Part shown: positions 1 to 6,513 of the stretch, in pieces | Layout: each line of letters begins with the position of its first letter | Position numbering within the stretch: position 1 is the stretch's first letter | From: Bacillota bacterium | GTDB lineage: Bacteria; Bacillota; Clostridia; Acetivibrionales; DSM-1351 | Direction of reading: 5' to 3' | Length of the DNA: 19,033 nucleotides | Assembly: GCA_023412275.1 (NCBI GenBank) | Contig: JAEYNY010000053.1 | Span: 1-19,033, forward strand | Translations under genes and position numbers: made by a program | The notes under the pieces: generated by a model | Database searches by the model: none | What the model saw: only the letters and a program-made list of their open reading frames with translations | Told to the model about the DNA's origin: nothing

Positions 1-756
1 AGCTGATTTTTCAAGACGAACTGTGAGGTCAACAACTGAAACGTCAGCTGTAGGAACTCTGAAAGCCATACCAGTTAATTTTCCGTTCAATTCTGGAATA
101 ACCTTTCCAACTGCTTTTGCAGCACCAGTTGATGAAGGAATGATGTTTCCGAGGATTGATCTTCCGCCTCTCCAGTCTTTCATTGAAGGTGCGTCAACTG
201 TCTTCTGAGTGTTAGTAGCAGCATGAACTGTAGTCATAAGTCCTTCTACTATACCGAAGTTGTCGTTGATAACCTTTGCTACAGGAGCTAAGCAGTTAGT
301 AGTACATGAAGCGTTTGATACAACTGTCATGTCCTTAGTGTACTTGTCATTGTTAACGCCCATTACGAACATTGGAGCGTCAGCTGAAGGAGCACTGATA
401 ATAACTTTCTTTGCTCCACCCTTTAAGTGAGCTGAAGCCTTTTCAGTAGTAGTGAATACACCTGTTGACTCAACAACATAATCAGCACCGCAAGCTCCCC
501 AAGCAATAGCTGTAGGATCTTTTTCAGCGAATACTGCGATTTCTTTTCCGTTAACTACTAATTTGCCATCTTTTACGTCTACAGTTCCTTCGAATTTACC
601 GTGAACTGTGTCGTAAGTAAGCATATATTTCATGTACTCGAGATCGATGAAAGGATCATTGATTCCCTTTACTTCTACATTAGGGTTGTTTATTGCAGCC
701 CTGAAAACAAGACGTCCAATACGTCCAAAACCATTAATACCCATTTTTACTGCCAT
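1..756 (-). CDS. gap: Glyceraldehyde-3-phosphate dehydrogenase, 3' end cut by window start
   Basis: Catalyses the NAD-dependent oxidative phosphorylation of glyceraldehyde 3-phosphate in cytoplasmic glycolysis. The first 252 codons are present; the family is usually about 335 residues, so roughly the last quarter lies outside. The N-terminal dinucleotide-binding motif GINGFGRIGR is at residues 6-15, and the catalytic motif SNASCTTNC places the nucleophilic Cys at residue 151. The motif TTVHAATNTQK follows, with the catalytic His. The ATG at 756 has a strong AGGAGG at 765-770, 8 bases upstream. The gene has its own sigma-A-type promoter (847-875) with a short hairpin at the likely transcript start, so it seems to be transcribed apart from the DUF2156 gene upstream. 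NAD rather than NADP preference is assumed from the family. Confidence 0.98.
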   Translation of the reverse strand, partial: MAVKMGINGFGRIGRLVFRAAINNPNVEVKGINDPFIDLEYMKYMLTYDTVHGKFEGTVDVKDGKLVVNGKEIAVFAEKDPTAIAWGACGADYVVESTGVFTTTEKASAHLKGGAKKVIISAPSADAPMFVMGVNNDKYTKDMTVVSNASCTTNCLAPVAKVINDNFGIVEGLMTTVHAATNTQKTVDAPSMKDWRGGRSILGNIIPSSTGAAKAVGKVIPELNGKLTGMAFRVPTADVSVVDLTVRLEKSA

Positions 757-819
757 TGGTGTTACCTCCTAAGTTTTTTATTAATTAGTCAAGCAAATTA
801 ATGCTTATCGACAAAACAA

Positions 820-842
820 TTGGTTTCCTTTTCCTAAACCAA
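820..842 (-). promoter_or_regulatory. Inverted repeat at the 5' end of the gap transcript
   Basis: TTGGTTT (820-826) and its perfect complement AAACCAA (836-842) flank a 9-base spacer. The repeat sits where the promoter at 847-875 would start transcription. It could be a 5' mRNA-stabilising hairpin or a repressor operator. It shows no resemblance that I recognise to a named operator. Confidence 0.4.
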
Positions 843-846
843 AATA

Positions 847-875
847 ATTCTATAATATTTCAAAAACATTTTCAA
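847..875 (-). promoter_or_regulatory. Candidate sigma-A promoter of gap
   Basis: On the minus strand TTGAAA (870-875) and TAGAAT (847-852) are separated by exactly 17 bases. Five of six -35 and five of six -10 positions match the vegetative consensus. The transcript would begin near 840, giving an 80-base leader ahead of gap. No other promoter of this quality was seen between the DUF2156 gene and gap. Confidence 0.6.
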
Positions 876-903
876 TAGTATATACGCTTAATTTAATAAT
901 TAT

Positions 904-1815
904 TTAACAAACTTCAATTGTGTATTTTTCAATTAAGTGATCAGGATTATAGGATAATTTTGCCTTTCTTAACCCCGCAATTCCCATGTCCTGTTCTCTG
1001 TTCACATACTCCATATGGAGCCATTCTTTGTTTATAAACTGTTGATTTATCGCTGTGTAAATACCGTGAATTTCAGCGTTTGCCTTTTCAACGTGAATTA
1101 CTGCAGTATTTTTATTAAGCTGCTCTCCAACGGTAAAAGCCTCTGTTTCACCGTTAACCCTGATTAATCCGCCTTTTAGTCCAAGTATTCCGTAGTTATC
1201 AAGAAGTTCATGGTTTGCAATTCTTTCATGGGAAAGGCTTTCATCACCTGTTTGTCTTCTCTGATGGTACCATTTTTCTACTATATTTTTGCATTCCTGT
1301 ATATTGGATGGTGTTATTTCTTCATACTCAAAGCTGTAAAGTTTTTTAAATTTATTAATATGGTTTCTCTTGCCGTCAAGCTTCTTTCCTGCCAAAGTTG
1401 ACAAACTTTTTACAGTATACACATAATCAGCATTGTCTCTATCCTCTGTAGCATTATACTCAATTCCGATTTCATCAAGAATTTCCCTCTGCTGTCCGGT
1501 AACTCTCGAGAATATTAAATTCCATCCCTGTGAAGCAAAGTACACTTTTATTGCGTATATAGTCTTTTTTAACTCTTCTCCCTTTGTGTAATCTCCTACG
1601 GGAAAAAAGCAAAAAGGTTTTAAATTGTCCCTTACTGACATTATGCATAAAAAATCATATATTATTCCGAATCTTATTTTATAGTCTTCCCTCCACATGA
1701 AAAAGTTTGTAAAACTCATTTCAGATGCAAGGACATGGGTTGTTCCGAAATATTTATCGAAACACTCCTTGTCGTTAATAGATATTTCCCTATCTATTAA
1801 AGTAGTTTGCAACAT
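904..1815 (-). CDS. DUF2156 family protein (GNAT-fold, lysyltransferase-like)
   Basis: A 303-residue cytoplasmic protein without signal peptide or membrane segment. It resembles the DUF2156 family (PF09924), a GNAT-like fold also found in the C-terminal domain of phosphatidylglycerol lysyltransferases. Recognisable segments are the basic stretch around residues 143-158 (GKKLDGKRNHINKFKK) and the C-terminal part with EYVNREQDMGIAGLRKAK. Clostridial members of this length are uncharacterised, so substrate and reaction are unknown. The ATG at 1815 follows AGGGGG. It lies 32 bp downstream of the peptidase gene and is probably co-transcribed with it. The family call is from sequence recall and moderately sure; aminoacyl transfer is only a possibility. 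Confidence 0.8.
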   Translation of the reverse strand: MLQTTLIDREISINDKECFDKYFGTTHVLASEMSFTNFFMWREDYKIRFGIIYDFLCIMSVRDNLKPFCFFPVGDYTKGEELKKTIYAIKVYFASQGWNLIFSRVTGQQREILDEIGIEYNATEDRDNADYVYTVKSLSTLAGKKLDGKRNHINKFKKLYSFEYEEITPSNIQECKNIVEKWYHQRRQTGDESLSHERIANHELLDNYGILGLKGGLIRVNGETEAFTVGEQLNKNTAVIHVEKANAEIHGIYTAINQQFINKEWLHMEYVNREQDMGIAGLRKAKLSYNPDHLIEKYTIEVC

Positions 1816-1847
1816 ATATATCCCCCTGTTGGCTGCTTCGTTGTCAG

Positions 1848-2960
1848 TTATTTTACGTTTTGTATAATTGCAGTAAGATAAGTAGCGGCATCTATCATAT
1901 CCTTAATTGATATTTGTTCTTTAACACTGTGTACATTGATCATACCAACGCTCAAATCAACTGCTTCAATTCCTTTTGAATTAATAATGTTTGTATCGCT
2001 ACCTCCTCCGGTAACTATTGCCTCAAATTCAATACCACAGTCCGCTGCTGCTGACTTCATTATACTTATAATTCCAGAATCCATCGGTAAATTGTATGCA
2101 GGATATTCAACTTCATAGTCAAATTCAACCTGTCCTCCGAATTTTTCTGCTGCCTGTACAAAACAGTCTTTCATATGATCGGTCTGAGCCTGTAGCTTAT
2201 CCTGCTGCCTGCTTCTGGCCTCACCTTCAATCTCAACTCTGTCACATACAATATTTGTAGCTGTTCCACCGTGAATTATACCAATGTTTGCCGTTGTTTC
2301 ATCGTCAATTCTTCCGAGTTTCATGTTTGCCATAGCATGAGCCATAATTGTAAATGCACTTATTCCATTTTCAGGCTCCATACCGGCATGAGCAGCTTTA
2401 CCTTTTATTACCACTTTTATCTTATGGTGCGAAGGAGCTTTTACAGCTGCACAGCCTATTCTTCCGTCGCTGTCTAGAATGAATCCGTATTTTGCGTGTA
2501 TTTTGCCGTAGTCCAGATTTTTTGCACCTAGTAAACCGATTTCTTCAGCTACTGTGAATACTATCTGTATATCACCGTGAGGAATGTTTTCCTCTTTGAG
2601 AATCTTCATCGTCTCCAGTATTATTGCTATCCCGGAAGCATCATCTCCTCCCAGAATTGTTGTTCCATCGGTTTTGATTATATCTCCGTCAACAATGGCC
2701 TTTTTCCCAATTCCGGGAACTACAGTGTCCATATGTGCCCCCAGCAAAATAGCAGGTACATTCTTGTTTCCCTTAACGGTACATATTATATTTCCGCTGT
2801 TTCCTCCGATTTTTTCTCCTGCATTGTCCTCAATAGGCATATATCCCATATTTTCCAGCTTTCGCTTCAGTGTATCGCACATTTTTCTTTCTTTTCCCGA
2901 TAAACTGTCTATTTTGACCAATTCTAAAAATTCATCAACAAGTCTGGTTCTATTAACCAT
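1848..2960 (-). CDS. M20-family metallopeptidase, peptidase T-like
   Basis: A 370-residue cytoplasmic zinc aminopeptidase-type protein of the M20 group, close to the 'peptidase T-like' family (Bacillus YqjE type). Predicted metal ligands are all visible: His76 in GAHMDT, Asp106 in GGDDASG, Glu140 in AEEIG with Glu139 as the general base, Asp163 or Asp165 in ILDSDG, and His344 in INVHS. The dimerisation insert begins near residue 175, and AAHAG (189-193) is typical of M20 enzymes. Substrates are probably short peptides; specificity cannot be read from sequence. The ATG at 2960 is preceded by GAGAGGG. It is probably followed in one transcript by the DUF2156 gene (32 bp). Confidence 0.9.
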   Translation of the reverse strand: MVNRTRLVDEFLELVKIDSLSGKERKMCDTLKRKLENMGYMPIEDNAGEKIGGNSGNIICTVKGNKNVPAILLGAHMDTVVPGIGKKAIVDGDIIKTDGTTILGGDDASGIAIILETMKILKEENIPHGDIQIVFTVAEEIGLLGAKNLDYGKIHAKYGFILDSDGRIGCAAVKAPSHHKIKVVIKGKAAHAGMEPENGISAFTIMAHAMANMKLGRIDDETTANIGIIHGGTATNIVCDRVEIEGEARSRQQDKLQAQTDHMKDCFVQAAEKFGGQVEFDYEVEYPAYNLPMDSGIISIMKSAAADCGIEFEAIVTGGGSDTNIINSKGIEAVDLSVGMINVHSVKEQISIKDMIDAATYLTAIIQNVK

Positions 2961-3041
2961 TTTAACCCTCTCTTACATTGCACTATTTTTATTATACTTT
3001 TTTAATATACCCATTATTTCAAAATTAAACACCATAATATT
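2961..3041 (-). promoter_or_regulatory. Intergenic region with a weak promoter candidate for the peptidase gene
   Basis: This 81-bp gap between trmL and the peptidase gene holds a perfect TATAAT (2991-2996, minus strand). The best -35 is TTGAAA (3017-3022), but the spacing of 20 bases is too long for a confident call. Read-through from trmL is as likely. No terminator hairpin was seen here. Confidence 0.25.
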
Positions 3042-3536
3042 TTACCACTCATATTTTACCATATGTCCCTCAAGCCTCATTTCTTGGAAATTCTGCTGTC
3101 TTAGTGCCTCATATAAAACGATTGCAACAGAATTTGAAAGATTAAGGGATCTGATACCGTTTTTCATAGGTATTCTTATACAATACTCCTTATTGTCTCT
3201 CAGCAGTTCCTCGGGAAGGCCTGCTGTTTCCTTTCCGAACAGAATAAAACTATCGTTATCGAACTGTACGTCACAGTAGTTATTTACTGCTTTAGTGGTT
3301 GAATAGTAAAAGGTCTTTCCCGGAAACTTTTCAAAAAACTCATCAAGGCTGTTATAATACCTCACATCTGCCTCATCCCAGTAATCAAGTCCAGCTCTTT
3401 TCAGATATTTATCCTCTATGGAAAATCCAAGAGGCCCCACAAGATGAAGCACAGATCCGGTTGCTGCACAGGTTCTCACTATATTTCCTGTATTCTGCGG
3501 AATTTCAGGTTCCACCAGTACTATATTAAGTGCCAT
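3042..3536 (-). CDS. trmL: tRNA (cytidine/uridine-34 2'-O)-methyltransferase
   Basis: A SPOUT-class methyltransferase of 164 residues, normal for TrmL (also called CspR/YibK). It methylates the ribose of the wobble nucleotide of certain leucine tRNAs using S-adenosylmethionine. The three SPOUT motifs are clear: PEIPQNTGNIVRTC at residues 10-23, FILFGKETAGLP at 97-108 and RSLNLSNSVAIVLYE at 129-143, the last two forming the knotted cofactor site. The ATG at 3536 has only a poorly placed AAGGA about 12 bases upstream, with GTGAG nearer. The gene lies downstream of a long perfect hairpin (3580-3638) and has no convincing promoter of its own in the 43 bases between. Confidence 0.95.
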   Translation of the reverse strand: MALNIVLVEPEIPQNTGNIVRTCAATGSVLHLVGPLGFSIEDKYLKRAGLDYWDEADVRYYNSLDEFFEKFPGKTFYYSTTKAVNNYCDVQFDNDSFILFGKETAGLPEELLRDNKEYCIRIPMKNGIRSLNLSNSVAIVLYEALRQQNFQEMRLEGHMVKYEW

Positions 3537-3579
3537 ATTTACTCACATTCCTTTCAGTCACTTATCAAAGAATCTACTA

Positions 3580-3638
3580 AAATAAACATACAATAAAAAG
3601 ATGGCTTTACTAACCATCTTTTTATTGTATGTTTATTT
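3580..3638 (-). terminator. Perfect 25-bp AT-rich hairpin, likely terminator of the CheX-like gene
   Basis: The arms 3580-3604 and 3614-3638 are exact reverse complements over 25 bp, with a 9-base loop (CTTTACTAA). In the direction of transcription the hairpin begins 26 bases past the CheX-like stop codon and ends in a T-rich stretch (ATTTTT). It is unusually long and AT-rich for an intrinsic terminator; only the GATGG/CCATC core near the loop is richer in G and C. Because the arms are symmetrical it could act on both strands. Confidence 0.65.
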
Positions 3639-3663
3639 ATTTTATCATTTTACTTATAATTTC

Positions 3664-4128
3664 TCAATCCTGAACGGAAATGTCAATCTCAAGAATCTCA
3701 TTATCCGACAGATATAAAGGTATACATATTGTCTTCATTTTAGACTGTGAAATCTGCAAATTCTCACCAAGTAGCAATGAAGGAGGGGTAATTTCTATAC
3801 CGATTCCTTTATTATAAAGTAAAGTGGCCGTATTCCCCAATATCATATTTGTAAGCTCGGAAAGTGCACTCTTTGATATTTCATTTAACTCGTCAACCGG
3901 CATACCCATCATCATCGCTGAAGCTATTTTAAACGCTACATCCTTGGACATTGTAAAAATAGCTTGTCCACGAATTTTACCCGTGATTCCTACAATTATA
4001 AGTATTGACTCTCCCTGATAAGGAGAATTTTTCAAAAATACTTTTCCCAACCTAGCATCAACGTTGACAACTTGTTTAAGAACTGTCTGGCTTGCTTCGA
4101 TAAATGGGTTTATATACTCTATGTTCAT
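3664..4128 (-). CDS. Orphan CheX/CheC-like CheY-P phosphatase domain protein
   Basis: A 154-residue single-domain protein resembling CheX. The helix SALSELTNMILGNTATLL carries the ExxN signature (Glu91, Asn94) used by CheC/CheX phosphatases to position water on a phosphorylated receiver domain. The N-terminal IEYINPFIEASQTVL is also typical of CheX. Only one ExxN helix is visible, as in CheX, whereas CheC has two. No other chemotaxis gene is in the window, so its partner receiver is unknown. The ATG at 4128 follows AAGGTGG with 7-base spacing. It is flanked by a terminator on each side (4252-4321 and 3580-3638), so it is probably a single-gene transcript. Confidence 0.8.
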   Translation of the reverse strand: MNIEYINPFIEASQTVLKQVVNVDARLGKVFLKNSPYQGESILIIVGITGKIRGQAIFTMSKDVAFKIASAMMMGMPVDELNEISKSALSELTNMILGNTATLLYNKGIGIEITPPSLLLGENLQISQSKMKTICIPLYLSDNEILEIDISVQD

Positions 4129-4249
4129 AATTCATCCACCTTGTTTTTATGTATTGTTCTTCTACATTCCATATTTCGTTGATGAGTATAAAAAATCTTC
4201 TTCAATTATAAACAATTTCAAGGCAAAATTCCATATATTTTTTCAAAAA
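4129..4249 (-). promoter_or_regulatory. Upstream region of the CheX-like gene with a weak -10 candidate
   Basis: The part of the 200-bp gap nearest the CheX-like gene contains TATAAT at 4205-4210 on the minus strand, about 77 bases from the start codon. No good -35 lies 16-18 bases upstream; the nearest match is TGGAAT. A promoter is expected here because the preceding gene ends in a terminator, but its exact identity is uncertain. Confidence 0.3.
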
Positions 4250-4251
4250 GT

Positions 4252-4321
4252 AAAAAAAGAAGAATATTTAAATCCTCAAAAACTAATAAATTACTTTAGC
4301 CTTGACCTTAAATATTCCTCT
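4252..4321 (-). terminator. Intrinsic terminator after spoVAE
   Basis: Arms at 4308-4321 and 4258-4271 pair over 14 bp with one G-U wobble, and the run of seven A at 4252-4258 is a U-run in the transcript. The 36-base loop can fold further through short pairs (TCAA/TTGA and CTAA/TTAG), giving a long interrupted stem. It starts 8 bases past the spoVAE stop codon and marks the end of the spoVA group. Confidence 0.75.
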
Positions 4322-4328
4322 AGCATGT

Positions 4329-4685
4329 TTATTTTTTTGCTTTCGGTTTAAATATTGCAGCCATCATAAACCCAAAAAATACAGCAGCGGCAAGCCCCGC
4401 AGCACCTGCTTTAAATCCTCCTGTAAATGCTCCCAGCAACCCTGTTTCATCCACATCCCGGAAAACACCTTTTGCCAGATTATAACCAAATCCGGTAAGA
4501 GGAATAGTGGCCCCTGCTCCTCCTATATCAACTATTTTCTGATATATCCCAAGAGATGCTAATACTACTCCAGCTACAACATATACTACCAATATCCTTG
4601 CAGATGTTAATTTTGTTTTGTCTATCAATATTTGACCAATGGCGCAAATTATTCCACCGACTATAAAAGCACTCAAGTAAGTCAT
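4329..4685 (-). CDS. spoVAE: Stage V sporulation protein AE (SpoVAE)
   Basis: A small integral membrane protein of 118 residues, part of the SpoVA channel that moves Ca-dipicolinic acid into the forespore and releases it on germination. Hydrophobic segments lie at about residues 3-21, 29-48, 54-72 and 84-110. The motif GGAGATIPLTGF near residues 55-66 is characteristic of SpoVAC and SpoVAE and is also present in the SpoVAC encoded here, showing the two are paralogues. The protein ends in a basic tail (KPKAKK). The ATG at 4685 follows AGGTGA, 12 bp after the spoVAD stop, so translation is probably coupled. Confidence 0.95.
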   Translation of the reverse strand: MTYLSAFIVGGIICAIGQILIDKTKLTSARILVVYVVAGVVLASLGIYQKIVDIGGAGATIPLTGFGYNLAKGVFRDVDETGLLGAFTGGFKAGAAGLAAAVFFGFMMAAIFKPKAKK

Positions 4686-4697
4686 TATTTCACCTCA

Positions 4698-5717
4698 TTA
4701 GTTTAATGTTCTGTGAATCGCCACAGCGTGTGCTATACCCGGTATGGATTCCTTTTGCTGAGAACTTATAGGACTCATTAATGCCCCTGTAGCAACAAAC
4801 AGTACTCTCTTTAAGTTCCCCTGAGTAAGCTGCTTGTATATATGCCCAGCAAACACCGTTGCTGAACAAGCACATCCGCTTCCTCCCGAATGAGTATCCT
4901 GGGTTTCCGCATCAAATATCATTACTCCGCAATCATTAAATCTGGATTCTATATCCAATCCATTCTCTTTGAGCATTTCCTGACAAATTTGTTTTCCGAC
5001 CTTGCCCAAATCACCGGTTACAATAAGATCATAGTAATCAGGCTGAAGCCCTGTATCCTTAAAGTGAGCAAATATAGTATCCGCTGCTGCCGGAGCCATT
5101 GCTGCACCCATATTATTTGCATCTGTTATTCCTAAATCAGTAATTTTTCCTGTAGTAATATGCTTTATATACGGGCCGGCACCCCCAGAAGAAAGTACTA
5201 CCGCACCAGAACCAGTTACTGTCCACTGTGCAGTAGGAGTTCTCTGACTTCCCAATTCAAGAGGAAATCTGAACTGCTTTTCTGCTGAACAGAAGTGGCT
5301 GGAAGTCATACATACTATATTTTCAGCAAAGCCACCCTCAACCAAAAAACTTCCAATGCTCATTGATTCAGCCATAGTTGAGCAGGCACCGTATAAACCA
5401 AAAAATGGAACTTCAGTTTCTCTTAGTCCGTAGTTTGCTGCTATACACTGGTTTAGAAGGTCCCCTGCAAGAACATAATTTATTTGATCATTTGTGAGCT
5501 TTGCCTTCTGTAGAACTTTTGCAAAAGCCTCCCTTACAAGCTTACTTTCAGCTTTCTCCCAGCTGTCCTCTCCCCATAATTCATCCGGAATTATATAATC
5601 AAAGTCGTTTTTTAAAGGGCCCTTACCTTCCTTTGGCCCAACAAACGATGCTGTAGCCTTAATGGAAGGTGGATTTTTTAAGAATACAGTCTGCTTTCCT
5701 ATATGCTTTTCTGCCAT
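4698..5717 (-). CDS. spoVAD: Stage V sporulation protein AD (SpoVAD), dipicolinic acid-binding
   Basis: A 339-residue protein with a thiolase/ketoacyl-ACP-synthase III fold. The Bacillus protein binds dipicolinic acid and is the cytosolic subunit of the SpoVA channel. Visible features are the N-terminal KQTVFLKNPPSI, the thiolase-like YGACSTM with Cys112, and the conserved TSSHFCSAEKQFRFP at about 138-152. The C-terminal HSGGSGCACSATVFAGH is also typical. Length matches the family (about 338). The ATG at 5717 has a perfect AGGAGG, but 14 bases away instead of the usual 5-9, and no alternative in-frame start lies closer. It sits 51 bp after spoVAC and 12 bp before spoVAE. Confidence 0.97.
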   Translation of the reverse strand: MAEKHIGKQTVFLKNPPSIKATASFVGPKEGKGPLKNDFDYIIPDELWGEDSWEKAESKLVREAFAKVLQKAKLTNDQINYVLAGDLLNQCIAANYGLRETEVPFFGLYGACSTMAESMSIGSFLVEGGFAENIVCMTSSHFCSAEKQFRFPLELGSQRTPTAQWTVTGSGAVVLSSGGAGPYIKHITTGKITDLGITDANNMGAAMAPAAADTIFAHFKDTGLQPDYYDLIVTGDLGKVGKQICQEMLKENGLDIESRFNDCGVMIFDAETQDTHSGGSGCACSATVFAGHIYKQLTQGNLKRVLFVATGALMSPISSQQKESIPGIAHAVAIHRTLN

Positions 5718-5768
5718 GTTTATTTTATTAGCCTCCTTTAGCTATAGCTATTTTTTCATTTTCGGCTA

Positions 5769-6212
5769 TTAAGTAATAAGGTAGTGTATAATACCTGCAA
5801 TTATTGATGAACAAATTCCATATACTATTACAGGCCCTGCAACAATAAACATTTTTGCACCCATTCCAAGGACGTATCCTTCGGATTTAAATTCCATAGC
5901 AGGAGACACTACCGAGTTTGCAAATCCCGTAATTGGCACTATCGATCCCGCTCCCGCAAACTTACCTATTTCGTCGTAAACGTTAAGTCCCGTTAAAAGT
6001 GCTGCCAGAAAAATCATTATAATACTGGTTATGGCAGATACAGCATCATTGTTCAAGCCTCTATTTTTCAGCAAATTTATAAATAGCTGTCCAATATCAC
6101 ATATAATGCCTCCAACCAGAAAAGCCTTTAAAACATTTGCAAAAAGATTAGATTTCGGCGAGACTTCTTCAACGTATTTTGAGTATTGATCCTTGGTAAA
6201 ACTCTTTTTCAT
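5769..6212 (-). CDS. spoVAC: Stage V sporulation protein AC (SpoVAC)
   Basis: A 147-residue multi-pass membrane protein of the SpoVA dipicolinate channel; the Bacillus protein has mechanosensitive channel activity. Membrane segments lie at about 27-47, 60-77 and 112-146, and the shared motif GAGSIVPITGF lies between the second and third. I place the start at 6212 because GGAGG lies 6 bases upstream. An in-frame extension to 6284 would add 24 residues that fall inside a hairpin and match no family sequence. It is the first gene of a spoVAC-spoVAD-spoVAE group; spoVAA, spoVAB, spoVAEa and spoVAF of Bacillus are absent, as is usual in Clostridia. Confidence 0.95.
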   Translation of the reverse strand: MKKSFTKDQYSKYVEEVSPKSNLFANVLKAFLVGGIICDIGQLFINLLKNRGLNNDAVSAITSIIMIFLAALLTGLNVYDEIGKFAGAGSIVPITGFANSVVSPAMEFKSEGYVLGMGAKMFIVAGPVIVYGICSSIIAGIIHYLIT

Positions 6213-6239
6213 AAAAGGCCTCCCATATGCATATAAAAA

Positions 6240-6285
6240 AATGAAAATGCAATTTGTTATATTTAATATACTTTGCATTTTCATT
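6240..6285 (-). terminator. Hairpin with T-run between the spoIIA and spoVA groups
   Basis: Arms 6240-6252 and 6273-6285 pair perfectly over 13 bp around a 20-base loop, which itself contains the palindrome ATATT-T-AATAT. In transcript sense the stem is followed directly by six or seven T. This has the form of an intrinsic terminator ending the spoIIA-sigF transcript 28 bases ahead of the spoVAC start. Alternatively it is a 5' leader hairpin of spoVAC if the promoter at 6291-6320 is real. Confidence 0.55.
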
Positions 6286-6290
6286 CTATT

Positions 6291-6320
6291 TATTATGGTA
6301 AATTTTATATTCTGTTATAA
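6291..6320 (-). promoter_or_regulatory. Candidate sigma-G type promoter for spoVAC
   Basis: CATAATA (6291-6297, minus strand) is a full match to the forespore sigma-G -10 form CATnnTA. At 18-base spacing lies TTATA (6316-6320), matching the -35 form GMATR at only three of five positions and overlapping the stop codon of the small upstream gene. The spoVA operon is sigma-G controlled in Bacillus, which makes the site plausible. The weak -35 keeps confidence low. Confidence 0.35.
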
Positions 6321-6473
6321 TCTTAATTCAATAGGACTAGGGTTTAATACATAAACTCCCTTGTTGTGCATTTTTTTTGAAGACGGGAAACCCGTGAGTA
6401 CCAGTACAATTATTATAGCTCCCAAAATCAGGGCAGCTATGATTGCAATAATAGCTTTTAAATTGTTAATCAT
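6315..6473 (-). CDS. Small single-helix membrane protein between sigF and spoVAC
   Basis: Encodes 52 residues: a short polar start, one long hydrophobic helix at about residues 6-30 rich in Ile, Ala and Leu, and a polar tail of about 22 residues containing SSKKMHNKG. I do not recognise a family. The ATG at 6473 is preceded by AGAGGTGG with 9-base spacing, a convincing ribosome binding site. A longer reading from a TTG at 6530 would overlap sigF and has no such site. It starts 40 bp after sigF and ends before the hairpin at 6240-6285, so it is probably the last gene of the sigF transcript. Its place corresponds to that of spoVAA/spoVAB in Bacillus, but it shows no likeness to either. Confidence 0.65.
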   Translation of the reverse strand: MINNLKAIIAIIAALILGAIIIVLVLTGFPSSKKMHNKGVYVLNPSPIELRL

Positions 6474-6513
6474 ATCAAAATGCCACCTCTTATGATGTGT
6501 AAACCGTTGACCT

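Noticed and set aside
2584..3279. A 231-codon open frame on the plus strand
   Set aside because: It runs antisense across the M20 peptidase and trmL, has no ribosome binding site, and both minus-strand genes have clear family motifs.
4690..4875. A 61-codon minus-strand frame overlapping the end of spoVAD
   Set aside because: Out-of-frame shadow of spoVAD without a binding site or family likeness.
5739..5750. Palindrome TAGCTATAGCTA between spoVAC and spoVAD
   Set aside because: Short and AT-rich, no promoter or terminator features around it; likely chance.
6213..6284. N-terminal extension of SpoVAC by 24 residues
   Set aside because: The extra codons fall in an inverted repeat, do not match the family, and GGAGG sits just before the internal ATG at 6212.
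6257..6286. Second sigma-G-like match, GAATG-18-AATATAA, inside the hairpin ahead of spoVAC
   Set aside because: The -10 matches only three of five informative positions; the CATAATA site upstream is the better candidate.
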